Origin: Rhizomys pruinosus
Taxonomy: Eukaryota > Chordata > Mammalia > Rodentia > Spalacidae
Direction: 5' to 3'
NCBI GenBank assembly: GCA_009823505.1
Contig: VZQC01013712.1
Location: forward strand, 2,696,856 to 2,760,855
DNA length: 64,000 nucleotides
The translations under genes and the position numbers were made by a program. Below, in pieces: positions 42,358 through 53,128 of the stretch. The stretch's first letter is position 1. Each line of letters opens with the position of its first letter. Below the pieces are notes generated by a model. That model made no database searches. It saw only the letters and a list, made by a program, of their open reading frames with translations, and was not told the DNA's origin.

Positions 42358-45300
42358 ATGGATAATAAGGCAAAAGGAAGCAACACAAACCTATCAGTCA
42401 TAACCTTAAATATTAATGGACTAAATTCCCCAATCAAAAGACATAGACTGGGAGACTGGATTAGGAAACAGAATCCATCGATATGCTGTCTGCAAGAAAC
42501 ACATCTTACCTTCAAGGACAGGCACCACCTTAAAGTGAAGGGATGGAAAAAAATATTCCAAGCAAATGGTACCAAAAAGAAAGCAGGTGTTGCTATTTTA
42601 ATATCGGATAAAATAGACTTCAAAGTAAAAGAAATCAGAAGAGACAAAGAAGGCCATTACATTTTCATCAAAGGAACAATCCACCAAGAAGATTTCACAA
42701 TTATGAATATATATGCCCCAAATTCTGGTGCACCAAACTTTATAAAGACAATTCTCCAGGACCACAAGTCACAGACTAACCCCAGCACACTCATAGTGGG
42801 AGATTTCAATACCCCACTGAGTCCTTTGGATAGGTCAACAGGACAAAAAATAAACAGAGAGACATCTGAACTGAACGATATGATACACCAAATGGACCTC
42901 ATAGACCTCTACCGAACATTCCATCCTAATACCAGAGAATACACTTTCTACTCAGCACCCCACGGAACATTCTCCAAAATCGACCACATCCTGGGACACA
43001 GAAGAAACCTCTACAAATACAAAAAGATTGAAATAATTTCATGCATCCTGTCAGACCACAGTGCAATGAAGCTCAACATCAACACCAGGACAAGCCCTCC
43101 TGCCTACAAGAACACATGGAGACTAAACAACACACTCTTGAATAATGAATGGGTCAAGGAAGAGATAAAGAAAGAAATAAAAACATTCCTGGAACTGAAT
43201 GACAATGACAATACAACACAACAAAACTTATGGGATACCTTAAAAGCAGTCCTAAGAGGGAAATTTATAGCCCTGGGTGCCTACATTAGAAAAACAGAAA
43301 GAGCACAAGTGAATGATCTAACACTACAGCTAAAAGCACTTGAGAGGCAACAACAGATGAACCCTAAACGCAACAGACAGGAAGAAATAACAAAAATCAG
43401 AGCAGAAATCAATGAAATAGAAACAAAGAAAACAATACAAAAAATCAATGAAGCCAAAAGTTGGTTCTTTGAAAGAATAAACAAGATAGACAGACCTCTA
43501 GCCCAGTTAACAAAAAGAAAGAAGGAACAACTCCAAATCAATACAATCTGTGATGAAAAGGGAAATATCACAACGGACAAGGAAAAGATCAAGAAAATTA
43601 TATGGGAATATTACAAGAACCTATATTCTACCAAGTTTGAAAATCTAGAAGAAATGGATGAATATCTGAAATCTTGGGAATCACCAAAGCTTGGCCAAGA
43701 GGAGACCAGCAGCTTAAACAGACCCATAACATATGAAGAAATAGAGGATGTAGTAAGAAGCCTCCCAACTAAAAAAAGCCCAGGCCCAGACGGTTTCACA
43801 GCAGAATTCTATAAAACATTTCAAAAAGACCTACAACCATTATTTCTGAAACTGTTTAGAAGTATACAATCAGAGGGAACTCTCCCAAATTCCTTCTATG
43901 AAGCCAACATCACTCTATTACCAAAACCAGGCAAAGATACAACTAAAAAGGAGAATTATAGACCCATCTCCCTCATGAACACAGATGCCAAAATTCTAAA
44001 CAGAATACTGGCAAATCGCATACAGACCCACATCAAGAAGATCATCCATCATGACCAAGTTGGATTCATACCAGAGATGCAGGGATGGTTCAACATACGA
44101 AAATCAATAAACATCATCAAACACATAAACGGAATCAAAGACAAAAACCACACCATCATCTCAATTGATGCTGAAAAAGCCTTTGACAAAATCCAGCATC
44201 CCTTCATGCTTAAAGTCCTAGAAGGAATTGGATTGGAGGGATCATTCCTCAATGTAATCAAAGCCATATACAGGAAACCCACAGCCAATATCATCCTAAA
44301 TGGGGAAATGACGGAAACATTCCCTTTAAAGGTAGGAACTCGGCAAGGCTGCCCCCTATCACCACTCCTCTTCAATATAGTGCTTGAAACACTTGCTAGA
44401 GCAATAAGGCAAGAAAAGGATATTAAAGGAGTACTAATTGGAAAAGAGGAAGTCAAACTATCCCTATTTGCTGATGATATGATTGTTTACTTAAGAGATG
44501 CAAAAAACTCCACCAGAAAACTCCTAGAAACGATTAACAGCTTCAGCAAAGTGGCAGGATACAAAATTAACCTTAGAAAATCAATGGCCTTTCTTTACAC
44601 CAAGAACAAGCAACTGGAGAAAGAATTCAAAGAGACCTTCCCACTCACAATAGCCTCAAAAACAATAAGATACCTAGGAACAAACCTAACCAAAGACACC
44701 AAAGACCTCTACAACAAAAATTTTAAACCCTTAAAGAAAGAAATTGAAGAAGACCTCAGAAGATGGAAAAACCTCCCATGCTCATGGATTGGGAAAATTA
44801 ACATTGTAAAAATGTCCATTTTACCAAAACTCTTGTATAGATTTAATGCAATCCCAATCAAAATCCCCAAGAGTTTCTTCACAGGCTTGGAAACAAAAGT
44901 TCTTAAATTCATTTGGAGAAACAAAAGACCCCGAATAGCCAAATCAATCCTGAGTGAAAAGAGCTACACAGGAGGGATCTCTATACCAGATTTTAAACTA
45001 TACTACAGGGCTATAGTCATAAAAACAGCCTGGTACTGGCACAAAAACAGACCTGTTGACCAATGGAACAAAACCGAAGATCCAAATCTGAGCACATACA
45101 ATTTCAGCCATCTCATATTTGACAAGGGGGCCAAGAAACCACAATGGAGAAAAGACAGCATCTTCAGCAAGTGGTGTTGGCAAAACTGGATCACCACTTG
45201 TAGAAGAATGAAATTAAACCCCTACCTCTCGCCCTGTACAAAAGTCAACTCCAGATGGATTAAAGACCTCAACGTGAAACCCCAAACTCTGAAGGTGATA

Positions 45301-46191
45301 GAAGAAAAAGTTGGCAGCAGACTACAAGACATAGGCGTAGGAAAAGACTTCCTAAATCAGACAGCAGCTGCACAAGAATTAAGGTCGACAATTGACAAAT
45401 GGGACCTCATCAAACTCAAAAGCTTCTGTACATCAAAAGAAACAATCAAGGAAGTGAAGAGAAATCCCACAGAGTGGGAGGAAACCTTCACTGCAGATAC
45501 ATCTGACAAAGCATTGATTTCCAGAATATATAAACTACTCAAAAAACAAAGAAAAAAGAAAACAAATGACCCGCTCAATAGATGGAGCAAAGAACTGAAC
45601 AGAGACTTCACAAGCGAGGAATTAGAGATGTCTGAGAAACACCTCAAGAACTGTTCAACATCACTAATCATTAAGGAAATGCAAATCAAAACCACTTTAA
45701 GATATCATCTTACTCCAATAAGACTGGCTAGGATCAAGAAAACAAATGATACCAAGTGCTGGAGAGGTTGTGGGGAAAGGGGAACACTCATCCACTGCTG
45801 GTGGGAATGTAAACTCGTACAGCCACTATGGAAAGCAGTGTGGAGAACCCTTGGAAGACTTGGAATGAACTTGCCACCCGACCCAGCCATACCACTCCTG
45901 GGCATGTACCCTCAAGACTTACGCCACCACAGAGATACATGCACGGCCATGTTTATTTCAGCTCTCTTCACAATAGCAAGGAGCTGGAACCAACCTAAAT
46001 GCCCCTCAACTGACGAGTGGATAGAGAAAATGTGGTACATCTACACAATGGAGTTCTATGCAGCAGTAAAGAAAGACGACATCACGAGCTTTGCAGGAAA
46101 ATGGCTGGAGCTAGAGGACATCATGCTGAGTGAAGTAACACAGTCCCAGAAAAACAAACGACGAATGGTATCCCTCATCTGTGGATGCTAG
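42358..46191 (+). CDS. L1 ORF2 protein, endonuclease and reverse transcriptase, intact 1277 aa
   Basis: ORF2p nicks target DNA and copies L1 RNA at the nick (target-primed reverse transcription), acting in cis on its own RNA. The whole frame is open, at full family length. Endonuclease (about 1-243): N18 in 'LNINGLNSP', E47 in 'QETH', 'NIYAPN', '[13 protein letters not shown]', 'KIDHILG' and 'SDHSAMKLN', covering the catalytic Asn, Glu, Asp, Asn, Asp and His positions. Z/RT region: '[15 protein letters not shown]', '[14 protein letters not shown]', '[12 protein letters not shown]', with catalytic 'FADDM' at 704-708. C-terminal C-x3-C-x7-H-x4-C starts at C1134 ('[18 protein letters not shown]'). 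It ends 'SLICGC'. Its own element has no promoter and a broken ORF1, so expression would depend on outside transcription. Activity is not shown by sequence alone. Confidence 0.95.
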   Translation: MDNKAKGSNTNLSVITLNINGLNSPIKRHRLGDWIRKQNPSICCLQETHLTFKDRHHLKVKGWKKIFQANGTKKKAGVAILISDKIDFKVKEIRRDKEGHYIFIKGTIHQEDFTIMNIYAPNSGAPNFIKTILQDHKSQTNPSTLIVGDFNTPLSPLDRSTGQKINRETSELNDMIHQMDLIDLYRTFHPNTREYTFYSAPHGTFSKIDHILGHRRNLYKYKKIEIISCILSDHSAMKLNINTRTSPPAYKNTWRLNNTLLNNEWVKEEIKKEIKTFLELNDNDNTTQQNLWDTLKAVLRGKFIALGAYIRKTERAQVNDLTLQLKALERQQQMNPKRNRQEEITKIRAEINEIETKKTIQKINEAKSWFFERINKIDRPLAQLTKRKKEQLQINTICDEKGNITTDKEKIKKIIWEYYKNLYSTKFENLEEMDEYLKSWESPKLGQEETSSLNRPITYEEIEDVVRSLPTKKSPGPDGFTAEFYKTFQKDLQPLFLKLFRSIQSEGTLPNSFYEANITLLPKPGKDTTKKENYRPISLMNTDAKILNRILANRIQTHIKKIIHHDQVGFIPEMQGWFNIRKSINIIKHINGIKDKNHTIISIDAEKAFDKIQHPFMLKVLEGIGLEGSFLNVIKAIYRKPTANIILNGEMTETFPLKVGTRQGCPLSPLLFNIVLETLARAIRQEKDIKGVLIGKEEVKLSLFADDMIVYLRDAKNSTRKLLETINSFSKVAGYKINLRKSMAFLYTKNKQLEKEFKETFPLTIASKTIRYLGTNLTKDTKDLYNKNFKPLKKEIEEDLRRWKNLPCSWIGKINIVKMSILPKLLYRFNAIPIKIPKSFFTGLETKVLKFIWRNKRPRIAKSILSEKSYTGGISIPDFKLYYRAIVIKTAWYWHKNRPVDQWNKTEDPNLSTYNFSHLIFDKGAKKPQWRKDSIFSKWCWQNWITTCRRMKLNPYLSPCTKVNSRWIKDLNVKPQTLKVIEEKVGSRLQDIGVGKDFLNQTAAAQELRSTIDKWDLIKLKSFCTSKETIKEVKRNPTEWEETFTADTSDKALISRIYKLLKKQRKKKTNDPLNRWSKELNRDFTSEELEMSEKHLKNCSTSLIIKEMQIKTTLRYHLTPIRLARIKKTNDTKCWRGCGERGTLIHCWWECKLVQPLWKAVWRTLGRLGMNLPPDPAIPLLGMYPQDLRHHRDTCTAMFISALFTIARSWNQPKCPSTDEWIEKMWYIYTMEFYAAVKKDDITSFAGKWLELEDIMLSEVTQSQKNKRRMVSLICGC

Positions 46192-46531
46192 TGCCAATTA
46201 CCCAGTTGTAAGTATTTCTTGTGTAGGGCCCCCTGAGCTTTTGTCCAAAGCAGTTGGGCGTAATGCATATTGGAAACAACAACAACAACAACAACAACAA
46301 AAACAACAGAAAGGACTGCATCAAAGAACTGATTGAAACAGTGAACTTCTGCTCAAAACAGTCAACTTCCTCATGGAGAATATTGAGAAATACTAAGAGA
46401 TGAAAAGCATGTTTGGCAGAATGCATGAGCTCTGGCGGGGTGGGGAATGGGCGGGAACACGGGTCTAGATTTGTTAAAAAATAAATAAATAAGTAAATTT
46501 ATGTAAAAAAATAAAAAATAAAAAATAAAAA
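46192..46531 (+). mobile_element. L1-F 3'UTR and A-rich tail
   Basis: Young-type 3'UTR: 'ccctgagcttttgtccaaag', (AAC)n at 46,276-46,307, 'gtgaacttctgctcaaaaca', 'ggcagaatgcatgagctctg', a G-rich stretch near 46,435, then a tail of AAAT and AAAAAT units up to the duplication. Confidence 0.9.
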
Positions 46532-46541
46532 TAAAAAAGCT

Positions 46542-46783
46542 AGAAGAATGACGACCCAAGTATTCCCAGTACTTAACGAATTTAGATGCAACCCAGACTA
46601 CTATACCTAAGAAAAATGTCAATTATCGTTGAAGGAGAAAGAAGAATTTTCCATGGCATGAACAAAATGAAAGAATACATGTCTAAGAAGCCCAACACTT
46701 TAGAAAATCCTCAAAGCAATCCAAAGAACAGAGAAAAGGAGTAACTATCCCCAAGCAATCAAAGAGAGAAAGCAACAAAAGCA
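46542..46783 (+). pseudogene. L1-E ORF1 C-terminal end (broken)
   Basis: Resumes after L1-F with the DNA for 'RLLYPAKM'-like and 'IIVEGERR' segments and 'MNKMKEYMS'. A stop and frame changes break it. Its continuity with 41,253 across the 10-bp duplication proves the L1-F insertion point. Confidence 0.85.
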
Positions 46784-46813
46784 TAACAGAGTATATACAC
46801 ACATAGACCAAGA

Positions 46814-49072
46814 ATGCACACAAAAAAATAAGGTAAAAGGAAGCAATACACATCTCTCAATAATAACATTAAATATTAATGGTCTAAACTACCCAATCAA
46901 AAGGCACAGACTAGGAGAATGGATTAGGAAACTGAATCCTTCTTCATGCTGTCTACAAGAAATCCATCTCACCAGCAAGGACAGACACACTTTAGAGTGA
47001 AAGGATGGGAAGAAATATTCCAAGCGAATGGTACCAAGAAAGAAGGTGGAATGGCTATTCTAATAGCAGACAAAATAGATTTCAAAGTAAAAATAATCAG
47101 AAGAGACAAAGAGGGCCATTATATCCTTGTAAAAGGAACAATGAACTATGAAGACTTCACAGTCCTAAATGTCTATGCACCAAACTCTAGTGCAACTAAC
47201 TTTATAAACACTACTCTGCAGGACCTCATGACACAGATTAATCCAAACACATTAATAGTGGGAGACTTCAATACCCCCACTGAGCCCCTTAAATAGATCA
47301 ACTGAACAAAACGTAAACAGAGAGACATCAGAAATGAACAATACAATACACCAAATGGACCTCACAGACATCTACAGAATATTCCACCCGAACTCCAGAG
47401 AATATACTTTCTACTCAGTACCACATAGAACATTCTCCAAAATCGACCACATACTGGGGCACAAAAGGAACTTCAACAAATACAAAAGGATAGAAATTAT
47501 TCCATGCATTCTAGCAGACCACAGTGCAATAAAGCTCTATATGAACACCAGAATAAGTCCAACTAGATACAAGAAGACATGGAGATGAAACAACACAATC
47601 CTGAATAATGAATGGGTCAGAGAATAAACAGAGTGAAATAAAAGTATTCCTGGAACTGAACGAAAAAGACAAGACAATACAACAAAACTTATGGGATACT
47701 TTAATAGCAGTCTTGAGAGGGAAATTTATAGCCCTAAGTGACCGTATCATAAAAACAGAAAGAGAACAAATAAATGATCTAACACTGAAGCTACAAACAT
47801 TAGAGAGACAACAAATGAACCCTAAACCCAACAGACAGGAAGAAATAACAAAAAATCAGAACAGAAATCAATGTAATAGAAACAAAGAAAACAATAAACG
47901 AATCCAAATGCTGGTTCTTTGAAAAGATAAACAAATTAGACACACCTATAGCCCAGTTAACCAAAAAACAAAGAGAGAGAGAGAGAGCAACTCCAAATCA
48001 TTAATATTCATGATGAAAGGGGAAACATCACAACAAAGAAAAGATCCAATCATATGGGAAAACTTCAAAAACCTATACTCTATTAAATTTGAAAACCTAA
48101 GAGAAATGGAAGAATATCTGAAATCCTGGGAACTAACAAAGCCTAATCAAGAAGAGATTGACAATTTAAACAGACCCATAATATCTGAGGAAATCAAAGA
48201 TTTAATAAAAAAAAAACTCCCAACTGAAAAAAACCTGGGCCCAGATGGTTTCACAGCAGAATTCTATAAAACATTTAAAGAGGTCCTACAACAATTGTTG
48301 CTCAAACTGTTCAGAAGGATACAAACAGGGAATTCTCCCAAACTCCTTCTATGAAGCCAACATCACTCTAATACCAAAACCAGGCAAAGATACAAGCAAA
48401 AAAGTAAGCTACAGACCCATCTCACTAATGAAAATAGATGCAAAAATTCTCAACAAAATACTTCCAAACTGCATACAGACCCACATCAAAAAGATCATCC
48501 ATCATGATCAAGTTGGATTCATTCCAGAGATTCAGGGATGATTCAACATACGTAAATCAATAAATATCATAAAACAACAAATGGACTGAAAGACAAAAAC
48601 CACAGGATCATCTCAATTGATGCAGAGAAAAAGCCTTTGACAAGATCCAGCATCCTTTCTTGTTTAAAGTCCTAGAGGGAATTGGACTGAAGGGAACATT
48701 CCTCAACATGATCAAAGCCATATGTAGGAAACCCATTGCCAACATCATCCTAAATGGAGAAAAATTGGAACCTTTTCCCTTAAAGGCAGGAACCCAGCAA
48801 GGCTGTCCCTTATCACCACTCTTCTTCATTGCTAGTGCAATAAGACAAGAGAAGGAAATTAAAGGAGTACTAATCAGAAAAGAAGTTAAGCTATCCTTTT
48901 TTCAGATGATATGATAGTTTACCTAAGGGCTGCTAAAAACTCCACCAGAAAACTTCTAGAAATTATTAAGAGTTTTAGTAATGTTGCATGGTGAAATATT
49001 TACCTAGAAAAATAAGTAGCCTTTCTTTTTACCAACAATATACAAGTGGAGAAAGAATATAAGAAGACCTTC
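46814..49072 (+). pseudogene. L1-E ORF2, endonuclease to reverse transcriptase (broken)
   Basis: Open pieces: 46946-47296 (endonuclease, 'GHYILVKGTMNYEDFTVLNVYAPNSS' and 'GDFNTPTEPL'), 47334-47588 ('[16 protein letters not shown]', with SDH changed to ADH), 47608-47922 (linker), 48010-48541 (RT start, '[13 protein letters not shown]') and 48660-48914 (RT). The FADDM site is damaged near 48,900. Frameshifted many times; interrupted by the MT provirus at 49,073. Confidence 0.88.
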
Positions 49073-49432
49073 TGTGTTAGTCACTTTTCTGTTGCTGTGA
49101 TAAAACACCATGAACAAAGGAACTTATAAAAGGAAGAGTTTATTTGAGCTTAGAATTGACGGTTCCAGGGAATTAGAGTCCATTGTGCCGGGAGGCATGG
49201 CAGCTGGAGCTGGAGCAGGAAGCCGAGGGTCACATCTCGCAATGAGCACAGGAAGCAGAGATAGGGCGACTGGAGACCACGAGGCTTGTTAAACTCACTA
49301 AGCCTGCCCCCCAGTGACATACTTCCTCTAGCAGGGCCACACATTCTAAGACCTCCAAAAACAGTGCCACCAACTAGAGACAAATGTCTGAATACTTAAA
49401 GCCAATGGGGGACACTCATTCAAACCACCACA
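49073..49432 (-). mobile_element. MT provirus 3' LTR
   Basis: Starts 'tgtgttagtcacttttctgt' and ends 'tcaaaccaccaca' on the plus strand; AATAAA lies on the minus strand. It matches the LTRs at 1762, 12521, 50852 and 63663. Confidence 0.92.
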
Positions 49433-49614
49433 TTCCACTCCCTTGCCCCCATAGGCTCCTGACCATATAAAATGCAAAATGCATTTAGTCCAACCTTAAA
49501 AGTCCCCATACTCTTTACCAGTTTCAATGCCATTCAAAAGTCTACAGTCCAAAGTCTCTTCTGAGACTCAGCCCAATCTCCTAAATGTAAGCTCCTGTAA
49601 AATCAAAAGACAAA

Positions 49615-50070
49615 TTACAAACTCCCAATGTACAGTGGAACTGAATACACATTCCCATCCCAAAAGGGAGGAATAGAGGCATAGTGAGGAAATACTGGAC
49701 CAAAACAAGACCAAAAACCAGCAGGACAAACTCCAAGTCCAGTAGCTCCATGTGCAACTTCTGGGACTTGACTTCCAAAGGGCTTAGATGGCTCAGTTCT
49801 TCCAGCTTTGCTTGCAACATACATCTCTTTCTTAGGCTCGTACCACTCCCTATATGCAGTTCTCCTTGGCAAATATCTCACAGGTCTGGCATCTCGAATG
49901 TCTTCTTGGGGTCTCCGCTGCCAACCAGGCTTCACATTCACAGCTTCACGCAATGGCCTATCAGGGCCTTCTTTATTCAGGTACGCCCCTGCTGCACTCT
50001 GCCTGGCCTCTGTGGCTCTCTGAAACCATCGAGGAAGAACTGATGACCCCTTTACTCTTGCAAACTTCAT
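49615..50070 (-). CDS. MaLR internal ORF B (second copy), 151 codons
   Basis: Same basic, Arg/Pro-rich product as 901-1578, including 'YLPRRTAYREWY' and an almost identical hydrophobic end. It lacks the first 70-75 residues of the MT-1 frame because of an upstream break. Keeping the frame in two copies supports former coding. Function unknown; no enzyme motif. Confidence 0.4.
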   Translation of the reverse strand: MKFARVKGSSVLPRWFQRATEARQSAAGAYLNKEGPDRPLREAVNVKPGWQRRPQEDIRDARPVRYLPRRTAYREWYEPKKEMYVASKAGRTEPSKPFGSQVPEVAHGATGLGVCPAGFWSCFGPVFPHYASIPPFWDGNVYSVPLYIGSL

Positions 50071-50198
50071 GCCTCAAAAGCCAGCACCACGTGAATGAAA
50101 TTGCTGAATCTGGCTGCAATTTTGGGATGGACTCTCTCTTACTTTAACCACATTTGCAATTTTTCTCTGCCCTGGACTTGTTGGAGTAGAAAACGCTT

Positions 50199-50846
50199 TC
50201 AGTATTTTCCTTTCAAAAGTTGAATTAGCTCGGTTGGTCTTTCCCTGAAGGTATTGATTCTGTTGTTTACTTGTAAATCTCGAGGCCTCTCCTTAATCAC
50301 TTTAATCTCACCTTTCCCATTCTTTACTTGTAAATATCTAGGCCTCTCCTTAATCACTTTATTCTCCTTATGAAAGGGAGCCTCTACTTCACATGCCTTG
50401 GCCATACCTTTAATCTTCCTAGTGTACTTTTCAGATCCAAACTGTACTTTCTGCCTCATTTGTTCTTTTTCACTGTAGATCTGTATAATATTCACCATTA
50501 AAAGCCACACCACCATTTCTATGTTAGGCTGTCTTGAAATATCCTCTACCAAAGACATTAGTCCATTTCTTTTCAACTTAGCATCAGGCAAGCATTTGGG
50601 CTGTGGGCAAACTGCTGCTGGACCCTTTATCAAAATATCCCAGTTGCTGCCTAAGTCTTTATTTTCCTCTGGAACTACATTTTTTGCAGCAATGCTTTCT
50701 TCCAGGCTTCTACTAGAATGGCCCCTTAAGCTCTGCTTACAGTAATCAACAGCTTTTCTAGCCCAAAGTTCCAAAGTCTTGCACATTTCTCCAACCATCC
50801 ACATAGTCAGGTTCTTCACAGCCAACAGCCCACTCTCTGGTACCAA
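50199..50846 (-). CDS. MaLR internal ORF A (second copy), 215 codons
   Basis: Same product as 323-904, starting at the TTG next to the primer-binding-site-like sequence. It is longer at the C terminus, with the Lys-rich 'VIKERPR' segment duplicated. Compared with MT-1 it has a small deletion after the 'SRSLEE' motif. The frame is open throughout. A gag-like role is inferred from position only. Confidence 0.45.
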   Translation of the reverse strand: MVPESGLLAVKNLTMWMVGEMCKTLELWARKAVDYCKQSLRGHSSRSLEESIAAKNVVPEENKDLGSNWDILIKGPAAVCPQPKCLPDAKLKRNGLMSLVEDISRQPNIEMVVWLLMVNIIQIYSEKEQMRQKVQFGSEKYTRKIKGMAKACEVEAPFHKENKVIKERPRYLQVKNGKGEIKVIKERPRDLQVNNRINTFRERPTELIQLLKGKY

Positions 50847-50851
50847 ATAAC

Positions 50852-51209
50852 CCTATTAGTCACTTTTCTGTTGCTGTGATAAAACACCATGACCAAGGAA
50901 CTTATAAAAGGAAGAGTTTATTTGAGCTTACAATTGACGGTTCCAGGGAATTAGAATCCATTGTGGTGGGAGGCATGGCGGCTGGAGCTGGAGCAGGAAG
51001 CCGAGGGTCACATCTTGCAATGAGCACAGGAAGCAGAGAAAGGGCAACTGGAGACCACGAGGCTTGTTAAACTCACTAAGCCTGCCCCCAGTGACATACT
51101 TCCTCTAGCAGGGCCACACCTTCTAAGACCTCCAAAAACAGTGCCACCAACTGGAGACAAATGTCTGAATACTTAAAGCCTATGGGGGACACTCATTCAA
51201 ACCACCACA
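50852..51209 (-). mobile_element. MT provirus 5' LTR
   Basis: Runs from 'ctattagtcacttttctgtt' to 'caaaccaccaca'. The inner edge is slightly altered ('ccc' before 'tattag' instead of 'tg'). The primer-binding-site-like 'ctctggtaccaaataa' lies just left, at 50,833-50,850. Confidence 0.92.
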
Positions 51210-51214
51210 CCTTC

Positions 51215-52767
51215 CAACTCACAATAGCCTCGAAAATAATTAGATACCTGGAAACAAATCTAACCAAAGATACCAAAGACCTCTATAACAAAAATTTTAA
51301 ACCCCTAAAGAAAGAGATTGAAAATGACATCAAAAGATGGAAAGACCTCCCATGCTCATGGATTGGGAAAATTAATATAGTAAAAATGTCCATTTTACCC
51401 AAATTGATATACATATTAAATGCAATCCCAATAAAAATCCCTAGGAGCTTTCTCAAAGACTTGGAAAAAAATCCTTAAATTCATATGGAAAAACAAAAGA
51501 CCCTGAATTGCTAAAGCAACCCTGAGTGAAAAATGCAATACAGGGGGGATAGCTCTACCAGACTTCAAACTATATTATATGGCCATAGTAATAAAGATAG
51601 CCTGGTACTGGCACAAAACAGACCCATAGACCAATGGAACAAAATTGAAGATTGAAACTTGAGCTCATACAGTTTCAGCCACCTCGTATTTGACAAAAGG
51701 GCAAAAAAACCTCATTGGAGGAAGAATAGCATCTTCAGCAAATGGTGCTGGCAAAATTGGATCACTATTTATAGAAGAAGAAAATTAAACCCCTACCTCT
51801 CACCCTGTACAAAAATATACTCCAAGTGGATCAAAGATCTCAACATAAAGCCTAAAACCCTGAAGGTGATAGAAGAAAAAGTTGGCAACAACCTACAAGA
51901 AATAGGAGTAGAAAAAGACTTTCTAAATCAAACAACAGCTGCACAGGAAGTAAGGTCAACAGTTGACAAATGGGACCTCATCAAACTCAAAAGCTTCTGT
52001 ACAGCAAAAGAAACAATCAAGGAAGTGAAGAGAAAACCCACAGAGTGGGAGGAAATCTTTATCAGTGATACATCTGACAGAGCATTAACATCAAGAATAC
52101 ATAAACTACTCAAATAAAAACAAATTAAGAAAACATATGATCTACTCAAAGGATGGAACAAAGAGCTGAACAGAGACTTCACCAGTGAGGAATTAAATAT
52201 GGCTGAAAAACACCTTAAAAAGTGTTCAACATTATTAATAATTAAGGAAATACAAATTAAAACCACTATCAGATATCATCTCACTCCAATACCCAATACG
52301 ACTAGCTAAGATCCAGAAAACAAAGGACAACACATGCTGGAGAGGTTGTGGGGAAAGGGGAACACTCATCCACTGCTGGTGGGAATGTAAACTTGTACAA
52401 CCACTATGGAAAGCAGTGTGGAGAACCCTTAAAAGACTCGGAATGAGCCTACCACCTGACCCAGTCATACCACTCCTGGGTATATACCCCAAAGACTCAT
52501 CCTACCACAAAGATACATGCACATCCTTATTTATTACAGCTCTCTTCACAATAGCAAAGAGCTAGAACCAACGCAAATGCCCCTCAACAGATGAGTGGAT
52601 GACAAAAATATGACACATCTACACAATGGAGTACTATTCAGAGGTAAAGAATGATGGCATTATGAACTTTGCAGGTAAATGAATGGAGCTCAAAGCCATT
52701 ATGCTAAGTGAAGTAACACAGTCCCAGAAAAACAAATGGCAAATGGTTTCCCTCATTTGTGGATGCT
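51215..52767 (+). pseudogene. L1-E ORF2, C-terminal half (broken)
   Basis: Continues after the MT provirus: 51161-51478 ('[26 protein letters not shown]', only the part after 51,215 being L1) and 51659-52117 ('[27 protein letters not shown]'). The Cys-rich region is recognisable in DNA at 52,335-52,400. Stops and frameshifts are frequent. Confidence 0.87.
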
Positions 52768-53112
52768 AACACCAAATCCCCCCAGATGAAAGGCAAGCTG
52801 AACAACATTATTGTTATATTGTCAATCTCCCAAGGGGCTCTAGAATCCACCCCCCCCACTTATTTTCAGAGTCTGTAATTACTGTATATGGGTGAAGAGT
52901 ATGTATCCATATTTTAGAGTAATATAAAATTAATGGAGGAAAATGTGAATTTTTAAGCATTAAAAAAAGACTGAAAAAAAACGCAGGACAGTTATGGCAG
53001 AATGTACTATCTGGGGTGGGGTAGGGTGAGGGGAAGGGAAAAGGAAATATACCTAAACTGAATTGAAAAATGATGTCTGAAATACACAAAACATCAATAA
53101 AAGCACAAAAAA
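52768..53112 (+). mobile_element. L1-E 3'UTR, older type
   Basis: Same type as L1-A: 'tatccatattttagagtaat' followed by 'ataaaattaatgg', a G-rich 'tctggggtggggtagggtga', and the end 'gatgtctgaaatacacaaaa' followed by 'catcaataaaag'. Confidence 0.85.
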
Positions 53113-53128
53113 GAAAATGCAAGTGATG

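Larger units (their letters stand above)
41254..46531 (+). mobile_element. L1-F, young 5'-truncated L1 inserted in L1-E ORF1
   Basis: About 5.3 kb flanked by 10-bp repeats, taaaaaagct, at 41244-41253 and 46532-46541. The bottom-strand target reads 'agcttttttagtttg', the classic L1 endonuclease site TTTT/A. The element starts about 40 bases before the ORF1 start, so it lacks the promoter. It contains a twice-frameshifted ORF1, an intact ORF2, a young-type 3'UTR and an A-rich tail (46,480-46,531). Confidence 0.95.
49073..51209 (-). mobile_element. Complete antisense MT (MaLR) provirus, 5-bp duplication
   Basis: A 2137-bp element has two LTRs (49073-49432 and 50852-51209) and a 1.42-kb interior. 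Perfect 5-bp repeats, ccttc, flank it at 49068-49072 and 51210-51214. L1-E ORF2 reads on directly across the duplication ('ETF' then 'LTIAS'). The two LTRs are very similar, so the insertion is not ancient. Orientation is opposite to the host L1. Confidence 0.95.
40005..53112 (+). mobile_element. L1-E, older rodent L1 with 16-bp duplication (split by two insertions)
   Basis: Perfect 16-bp repeats, gaaaatgcaagtgatg, lie at 39989-40004 and 53113-53128. The body is 40005-41253, 46542-49072 and 51215-53112, about 5.7 kb, interrupted by L1-F and by an MT provirus. It starts inside a 5'UTR related to that of L1-I and ends with the older-type 3'UTR, 'acaaaacatcaataaaagca'. The bottom-strand target 'gcattttcaagta' fits an L1 endonuclease cut at TTTTC/A. 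Both ORFs are decayed. Confidence 0.93.
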
